DNA from: Paenibacillaceae bacterium
GTDB taxonomy: Bacteria; Bacillota; Bacilli; Paenibacillales; Paenibacillaceae
Direction: 5' to 3'
DNA: 64,000 bases
Assembly (NCBI GenBank): GCA_004134985.1
Contig: REGQ01000005.1
Span: 1-64,000, forward strand
Shown: positions 59,318 to 64,000 of the stretch, in pieces
Numbering within the stretch: position 1 is the first letter of the stretch
How the letters are laid out: each line of letters starts with the position of its first letter
The notes under the pieces: model-generated
Told to the model about the DNA's origin: nothing
Databases searched by the model: none
What the model saw: only the letters and a program-made list of their open reading frames with translations
Made by a program: the position numbers and the translations under genes

Positions 59318-60973
59318 TTATTCACTGATATTGACATCATAGAATAGCGGATAGCCGAGAAGATCAAATTTCAACCCTTGAACACTGCTTGACTGCGCTA
59401 CAGTGTAGGGAAATACATACAAAGGAATGCCGATGGCTTGCTCACTAATATATTGCTGGATCTGGCGATAGATTTCCTTCCGTTTCTGCAAGTCGGATTC
59501 AATTGCGCCTTCGTCAAGCAGCCTGTCAATCTCCGGGTCGTTAAGGCCCGAGTAGTTGTTGCCGCCCTGTGAATGCAGACGATCCGAACGGAATAGATTC
59601 GTCAGAAGATCAGGATCGGCCTTTACCTGCGAAACGCCGGCGAGATCGAATTTCCGCTGCTTAAGCAGCTCGCTTGCATCCGTTGTAATATTGAGTTCAA
59701 CTTCCACACCAAGCTCCTTAAGCTGCTGCTGCACAATAACGGCAATGTCCTTGCGTTTCTCGCGATTGGGCGACGCTTCTAAATAGTTCAAAGTCAGCCT
59801 TTTTCCCTCCTTTTCACGTATGCCGTCTGCGCTCTTCTTCCAACCCAACTCATCCAGCAGCTCGTTCGCTTTGTGCAAGTCAGGCTTGATCTTGTTCTCC
59901 AGCGCTTCGTTGTAGCCAAGGATACCCGGTGTCAGCGAAGCCCAAGCACGGGAATAGGTACCCAAATACAGCGTGTTGACAATGACATCTGGATCAATCG
60001 TCAATTGGATAGCTTGCCGCGCCTTCAGCTCATTCCACGGCTCATGTTGCGTATTTAGATATAGCGAGAAAGGAGTCCCATTCGTAATCGCTTCATCGAT
60101 CTTGAACGAGGCATCTTCCTTGAAAGCAGCGATATTTTGCGGGGGAATCGTTTCTGCTGCCAGAATTTGACCGCTTTGCACGCTGCCGATTCGGGTCGCT
60201 TCTTCGGGAACGATCTTGAACGTCAATTTGTCCAAATATGCTGGGCCCTGGTTTTCCGCGATCGAAGGCGCGGAGTTGTAAGCAGGATAGTTCTCCAACA
60301 CAATTTCGCTGTTTTCTGCCCATTTCACGAATTTGAACGGCCCGGTGCCTACCGGATTTTTGCCGTACTGCTCCCCGTGCTCCTCCAGCGCCTTTGGCGA
60401 AGAAATGCCGAAAAATGCGGAGCTGAGTCCGCTAAGGAATGGCTCGAATTTTTTGGAAAGATTCACTCTAACGGTGAACTCGTCGACGATTTCCACAGAA
60501 TCCAATGGCCCCAGCAGTGGACGGGCTTGCCCGAGTCCGAACGTTTCCCCGAGGTGATCAAAGTTCGCCTTAACAGCTTCTGCATTGAACGGTGTGCCGT
60601 CATGGAACTTGACATCTTGACGAAGCTTGAACGTATAGGATTTGCCGTCATCCGATATCGTCCAGCCGGTTGCCAGCCATGGCTGGTAAGTACCATCCTC
60701 ATGCTGGAATACGAGCGAATCGAAGATGTTGCGCAGCACGCGGTGCGAAACAGCATATCCGCTGGCAACCGGGTCCAGCGTATCCGGCGAGGAGGCGAGC
60801 GCAAAAGTCAATTCTCCGCCCTGCGTGAGCTTGGCAGTGACGGCCTTCTCAGCAGCAGGCTTCGGGGCGTTCCCCGGGCTACTTCCTTTGTCAGCAGAAC
60901 ATCCGGCCATCAGTGTGAAGAGGATCGATATTGTGAGGCCTTTCATCCAAGGTGAAGCAATGAATTTGTTCAA
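59318..60973 (-). CDS. Peptide-type solute-binding lipoprotein (SBP family 5)
   Basis: The product is 551 aa. The lipobox is TLMAGCSAD with the Cys near residue 24. The mature protein is a family 5 binding protein: GGELTFALASSPDTLDPVAS, YTFKLRQDVKFHDGTPFNAE, and NPVGTGPFKFVKWAENSEIV. These bind peptides, nickel, glutathione or other compounds. TTG is the start with AAGGAGAG upstream. It is the first gene of a six-gene minus-strand operon with permeases, a fused ATPase, a monooxygenase and a deacylase. The operon suggests an imported N-acyl or S-substituted amino acid as ligand; this is inference. Confidence 0.93.
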   Translation of the reverse strand: MNKFIASPWMKGLTISILFTLMAGCSADKGSSPGNAPKPAAEKAVTAKLTQGGELTFALASSPDTLDPVASGYAVSHRVLRNIFDSLVFQHEDGTYQPWLATGWTISDDGKSYTFKLRQDVKFHDGTPFNAEAVKANFDHLGETFGLGQARPLLGPLDSVEIVDEFTVRVNLSKKFEPFLSGLSSAFFGISSPKALEEHGEQYGKNPVGTGPFKFVKWAENSEIVLENYPAYNSAPSIAENQGPAYLDKLTFKIVPEEATRIGSVQSGQILAAETIPPQNIAAFKEDASFKIDEAITNGTPFSLYLNTQHEPWNELKARQAIQLTIDPDVIVNTLYLGTYSRAWASLTPGILGYNEALENKIKPDLHKANELLDELGWKKSADGIREKEGKRLTLNYLEASPNREKRKDIAVIVQQQLKELGVEVELNITTDASELLKQRKFDLAGVSQVKADPDLLTNLFRSDRLHSQGGNNYSGLNDPEIDRLLDEGAIESDLQKRKEIYRQIQQYISEQAIGIPLYVFPYTVAQSSSVQGLKFDLLGYPLFYDVNISE

Positions 60974-61017
60974 GGTTTTCTCTCCTTCTTAGTGTAGATA
61001 TTGATGTTTATAATTTA

Positions 61018-61036
61018 TCCTATAGAAATAATAGGA
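61018..61036 (-). promoter_or_regulatory. Inverted repeat upstream of the importer-monooxygenase operon
   Basis: TCCTAT and ATAGGA are 7 nt apart within an AT-rich region 45 nt before the TTG start. Sulfur-control (CymR-like) sites in Bacilli are AT-rich with similar elements, but the match is loose. No other promoter element is clear. Confidence 0.3.
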
Positions 61037-61238
61037 ATAATACATGGCTTATCTTATCACTGACGCTCCACGATGGTCTATTCGATTTTAAAGGAAAATG
61101 CCCGATTATAGCTTCTTTGTTTCGGGGGAATGATCGGTTTACCTTAATATAGATATGTTAAATCATTTTTTTGTCTGGTATAATATAGAATTTTGAAAAA
61201 GAGGGGGAGATAACAACCGGATGAATTTCGCAAGTGGG

Positions 61239-61425
61239 GGACAAATATTGTATTTTTTACAACAATCAAAGGGAAGGGCCGTGGTAAACGTGGAATTGTT
61301 GTATAAAACACACGATTTTACCTGGTAAAAGTCAGTTCACTTAACAATTGTTGTATAATTTGCAGCAATTTCATGAGAATCGTCCTCTACGTCTGGATAA
61401 GTTGTACAAAATACAACAATTCATC
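61239..61425. repeat. Cluster of degenerate units of about 51 nt
   Basis: Units related to AATTGTTGTATTTT start near 61244, 61294, 61346 and 61401, about 50 to 55 nt apart. The last is inverted (TTGTACAAAATACAACAATT). Several are near-palindromes, for example AATTGTTG with CAGCAATT. They resemble the units at 30.3 kb. The wider interval 60974-61685 otherwise shows only AT-rich sequence with no gene that can be supported. Confidence 0.7.
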
Positions 61426-61685
61426 CCCCAGGGTACTTCTCTTGTGTAACAGGGCCATGGGTTAGTTTAAGTATCGTTGACAAACTAGTCACTTCATAAT
61501 ATTATTGAATTACAGTTGTTTGTTATCATATATCAATAATATAATCTGCGTGAGGAGGTCTCATTTTCCATTGAGAGGGGAAGTGGAGCCTTTTCTTTAT
61601 AGTCAAGTCACTATGACCCTTATGCTTCCCCTTACGTTCAGCGAACGCGCACTTGGCAAGCCGGAGATAAGCGGCGGGGCATCGG

Positions 61686-61922
61686 GGCTTCGATGCGGAC
61701 TTCACCATCATTGATCCGCTGCAAATCTGGGGGATTGACCAGGCCAAGCACCGTTCCCATTACAAGCTTTCCCCGTTCCATCAGCAGGAGGTGCTAGGCA
61801 AAATCAGGCATACCATCGTAAGACGAATAAGCGTTTATGACGATGAACGAATCGTCGCCCAGCCGGGCAGCGGCCAGTTTATTGCAGGCGCAGCCTATAA
61901 AAGGGAGGTTGTCAGCTCATGA
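61686..61922 (+). pseudogene. 3' end of an allantoinase/dihydroorotase-like gene
   Basis: Seventy-eight codons read GFDADFTIIDPLQIWGIDQA, then HRSHYKLSPFHQQEVLGKIR and HTIVRRISVYDDERIVAQPG to a TGA. This is the C-terminal part of AllB-like cyclic amidohydrolases (DADFTIID is typical). Upstream the frame is closed and no more homology is seen. Its stop overlaps the ATG of the next gene (ATGA), a trace of the former operon. The catalytic barrel is gone. Confidence 0.75.
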
Positions 61923-63184
61923 GCATGACCAGAATACCCATTGACAGCGAACAGATACGGCAGCAAGTCGAAGCGCTTGCCGTTTATATAGATACAAGCA
62001 AGCCGGGCTGGACGAGAAGGCCCTTCACGTCCTGGTACGAGCAAGGAAGAACGTGGCTGCGCCAGCGCATGCGGGAGAACGGTTTGTCGGTGCGCCAGGA
62101 TTCGGCGTCGAACTTGATCGGCGAATTGCCGGGAACAGAGGCTGGCTTAAAGCCGATTATGATCGGCTCCCATACCGACACCGTAACGGGAGGGGGACGG
62201 TTTGACGGCATTATTGGCGTTATTGCCGGACTTGAGCTTGCCCGGGTACTGAAGGAAAAAGGCATTGCCCTGCGGCATCCGCTTGAAATTTTGGACTTCA
62301 CAGCGGAGGAGCCGAGCGAATTCGGCATCTCGACGATTGGCAGCCGGGGGATGGTTGGTCAATTATCGGCGGAAATGCTGTTGCGCAAAGATCCAAACGG
62401 ATTAATTCTCCGGGATGGCATCCGTTTGGCTGGAGGTTCGGCGGATGAAATCGCTGCCCAGGCCAGACGCTCTGGAGATGTGGCTCTCTATCTGGAGCTT
62501 CACATCGAGCAAGGACCGGTGCTGGAGCAAACCGGAAACACCCTTGGCGTGGTTACCGGCATCGTGGGCATTCACCGATTTTCTGTTACGGTAGAAGGCG
62601 CGCCGAACCATGCCGGAACGACGCCCATGGGGCTGCGCGCCGATGCGCTGACAGGCGCGTCCGAACTGGTGCTTGCGGTCGAAGAGATCGCAAGCCAACG
62701 ATACGGCGAGCCTGTAGTAGGCACGGTAGGTCGGCTATTCGTAGAACCGAATGCGGCAAACGTTATTCCGGGGAGAGTCGTTTTCGAGCTGGAGCTCCGC
62801 TCGCTGAGTACGGAGATCGTGGAGCAGGCCGCAGCGGCGCTTCGGTCGAGAGCGGCTCAAATCGCGGAGCGCAGGGGGCTCGGCATTCGCTTGGACCCCC
62901 TGTCGCAATCGGAGCCAATCCGGGTAAGCGAAGAGGTGCAATCGATCATTCGGGAGGCATGCAGCGCGGTCGGGCCGACGATGGAGCTGCCGAGCGGTGC
63001 GGGACATGACGCCAACCAACTGGCGCGCATCGCGCCGATCGGCATGATCTTCGTGCCTAGCGAAGGAGGGCGCAGCCATTGCCCAGAGGAGTGGACCCCG
63101 TATGAACAGGTCGCCGCCGGGATTGAAGCGGTCATTCAAGCCGTGCTTTTATTTGATCAACAGCTGCCCCTGACAGCTAGATGA
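61919..63184 (+). CDS. Zn-dependent amidohydrolase, allantoate amidohydrolase/carbamoylase type
   Basis: The product is 421 aa of the M20 subfamily that holds AllC and N-carbamoyl-L-amino-acid hydrolases. Metal ligands lie in IMIGSHTDTVTGGGRFDGII, FTAEEPSEFGISTIGSRGMV and LELHIEQGPVLEQTGNTLGV, and near the end in MELPSGAGHDANQLARIAPI. The lid region has NHAGTTPMGLRADAL, which binds the substrate carboxylate. GGGAGG lies 10 nt before the ATG. The allantoinase relic upstream favours allantoate, the next compound in purine breakdown. A carbamoyl amino acid is an alternative. With AllB lost the pathway is probably broken. Confidence 0.9.
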   Translation: MSMTRIPIDSEQIRQQVEALAVYIDTSKPGWTRRPFTSWYEQGRTWLRQRMRENGLSVRQDSASNLIGELPGTEAGLKPIMIGSHTDTVTGGGRFDGIIGVIAGLELARVLKEKGIALRHPLEILDFTAEEPSEFGISTIGSRGMVGQLSAEMLLRKDPNGLILRDGIRLAGGSADEIAAQARRSGDVALYLELHIEQGPVLEQTGNTLGVVTGIVGIHRFSVTVEGAPNHAGTTPMGLRADALTGASELVLAVEEIASQRYGEPVVGTVGRLFVEPNAANVIPGRVVFELELRSLSTEIVEQAAAALRSRAAQIAERRGLGIRLDPLSQSEPIRVSEEVQSIIREACSAVGPTMELPSGAGHDANQLARIAPIGMIFVPSEGGRSHCPEEWTPYEQVAAGIEAVIQAVLLFDQQLPLTAR

Positions 63185-63205
63185 GATCGGTATATGATTT
63201 AGTCA

Positions 63206-63217
63206 GTCAGTACTGAC
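63206..63217 (+). promoter_or_regulatory. Operator-like palindrome before the last TetR gene
   Basis: GTCAGTACTGAC is a perfect 12-bp palindrome, preceded by an extra GTCA. It lies 25 nt before the TetR start and next to ATTATTATAAG, a possible -10 region. Autorepression is likely. Confidence 0.6.
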
Positions 63218-63241
63218 ATTATTATAAGGGATGGATATCGA

Positions 63242-63832
63242 ATGGCTTCAAGTGGAAAAAAGGCAACCTCTGAAAAAATTATGGATGCCGCTATTGAACT
63301 GTTTTCAAAGAATGGGTTTGATGGTGTGACAACAGAGGAAGTTGCAGCAGAAGCTGGTTTTAGTGAAAAGACGTTGTTTCGTCATTTCAAAAGCAAGCAA
63401 AATTTATTAGAGCAGGCTATTGACCGGTTCCATTATGCTGATGAAATGCGTGCAATTTTTGACAACAAGCTTAGTGGGAATGTAAAAGATGATTTGTGGT
63501 TAATTAGTGAGAATTACCACAGAATTATGTATAGAAACCGCAAGATGCTGCGTATTATTATGAAAGTCGGGCAAACCCTTCCTGGCTTGCACCAATATGC
63601 GCATCGTCATCCAAAAGTATTGCAGGAGTTTTTAACACATTATTTTGCGGATATGAAAACACAAAACAAGTTGTATGCCATGGATGAAGAACAAGCGGCG
63701 ATTGTTTTTTTGTATATGAATTTTGGATTGGCACAGGGAAGAATGAATGAAGATCCTGCCTTTTCTGATGAAGAATTCAAAGCATTGTTGAGAGAAAGTG
63801 TTGCTCTTTTTGCCAGGGGGATAGCCCCCTAG
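63242..63832 (+). CDS. TetR-family regulator
   Basis: The product is 196 aa. The DNA-binding part reads IMDAAIELFSKNGFDGVTTE, then AEAGFSEKTLFRHFKSKQNL. The C-terminal part is helical and otherwise ordinary. AAGGGATGG precedes the ATG. The gene is more AT-rich than the amidohydrolase upstream. No regulated transporter is in the window; downstream is only a broken VOC gene. The palindrome in its promoter suggests it controls itself. Confidence 0.92.
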   Translation: MASSGKKATSEKIMDAAIELFSKNGFDGVTTEEVAAEAGFSEKTLFRHFKSKQNLLEQAIDRFHYADEMRAIFDNKLSGNVKDDLWLISENYHRIMYRNRKMLRIIMKVGQTLPGLHQYAHRHPKVLQEFLTHYFADMKTQNKLYAMDEEQAAIVFLYMNFGLAQGRMNEDPAFSDEEFKALLRESVALFARGIAP

Positions 63833-63842
63833 TCACTTTTCA

Positions 63843-64000
63843 ATTTATTTAACGGTTATTGATGTAGAAGCTTCAGTAGAGTTCTTGGCAAAGGATTTGC
63901 GGTCCTGAATGATGAAAATCAGTTTTTATTAACTTTGATGGAAGGAAAAGACGTTCAGTACCCTAAATCTTTCCACATTGGTTTCCCTCAAGAAAACAGA
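63843..64000 (+). pseudogene. Broken VOC (glyoxalase-like) gene at the window edge
   Basis: The frame IYLTVIDVEASVEFLAKDLR stops at a TGA. From there the next frame reads VLNDENQFLLTLMEGKDVQY, then PKSFHIGFPQENR to the end of the window. Both parts fit a VOC-family protein (glyoxalase/bleomycin-resistance fold), but about 15 residues in between are missing and the frame changes. No start codon or ribosome site is present. The gene continues beyond the window. Confidence 0.7.

Noticed and set aside
60137-60955. A 272-codon plus-strand frame opposite the SBP family 5 gene
   Set aside because: It is antisense to a well-supported lipoprotein gene and lacks any recognisable motif.

Overview
The window looks like a chromosome segment of a low-to-medium GC, endospore-forming Firmicute, most likely Paenibacillus or a close relative. 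The reasons are strong Shine-Dalgarno sites with mixed ATG/TTG/GTG starts, many AraC/YesN, MerR and TetR regulators, several copper-amine-oxidase-like 'stalk' domains on secreted proteins, lipoprotein solute-binding proteins, and close matches to Bacillus AdhB and SsuD. No rRNA, tRNA, CRISPR array or intact phage was seen. The genus is inferred from gene content, not from a marker gene.

Layout. 0-5 kb: an AraC regulator, a YghZ-like aldo-keto reductase, a DUF3916-like gene next to an ISXO2-like transposase scrap, then a decayed stretch (headless ABC exporter ATPase, AraC helix scrap, frameshifted GntR/LacI regulator). 5-10 kb: a Gln-rich protein, AdhB-type dehydrogenase, DUF2935 protein, manganese catalase and a metallo-beta-lactamase-fold hydrolase. 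10-15 kb: a truncated AraC regulator with an enolase-superfamily enzyme, MerR/DoxX/HxlR genes, and a response-regulator start joined to a GH127 3' part. 15-23 kb: a two-component system divergent from an unusual operon of two sugar-type ABC permeases, an HlyD/MacA-like adaptor, a solute-binding lipoprotein and an ECF-type sigma factor. 23-31 kb: CPBP protease plus TetR, a seven-copy tandem repeat, a YbjQ protein, an M13 peptidase with a stalk domain, TetR plus MFS exporter, and an epimerase relic. 30.7-35.3 kb: TetR plus an ssu-type sulfonate uptake and desulfonation operon. 35.4-40.2 kb: a second two-component system and a second M13 peptidase. 40-49 kb: a duplicated MerR-controlled region (CPBP, TraB/GumN, ketoacyl synthase III, NAD-epimerase, MBL hydrolase, MFS). 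49-52.8 kb: AraC plus EamA transporter, old yellow enzyme, Lrp/AsnC. 52.8-61 kb: a minus-strand operon of a Gsi/Dpp-like importer with an NtaA-type monooxygenase and an M20 deacylase. 61-64 kb: an allantoinase 3' relic, an AllC-like hydrolase, TetR, and a broken VOC gene at the edge.

Themes. Two operons point to organosulfur scavenging. Regulator plus exporter or protease cassettes with visible palindromic operators recur. The segment shows repeated local duplication: paired M13 peptidases, paired MerR genes with near-identical 19-bp-spacer promoters, a 57-nt direct repeat around a CPBP gene, a copied epimerase fragment, paired terminators, and three arrays of different sequence sharing a period of about 51 nt. 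The best candidates for something undescribed are the ABC/HlyD/sigma operon and the MerR-linked KAS III/epimerase/MBL operon. Both are inferences from gene order.
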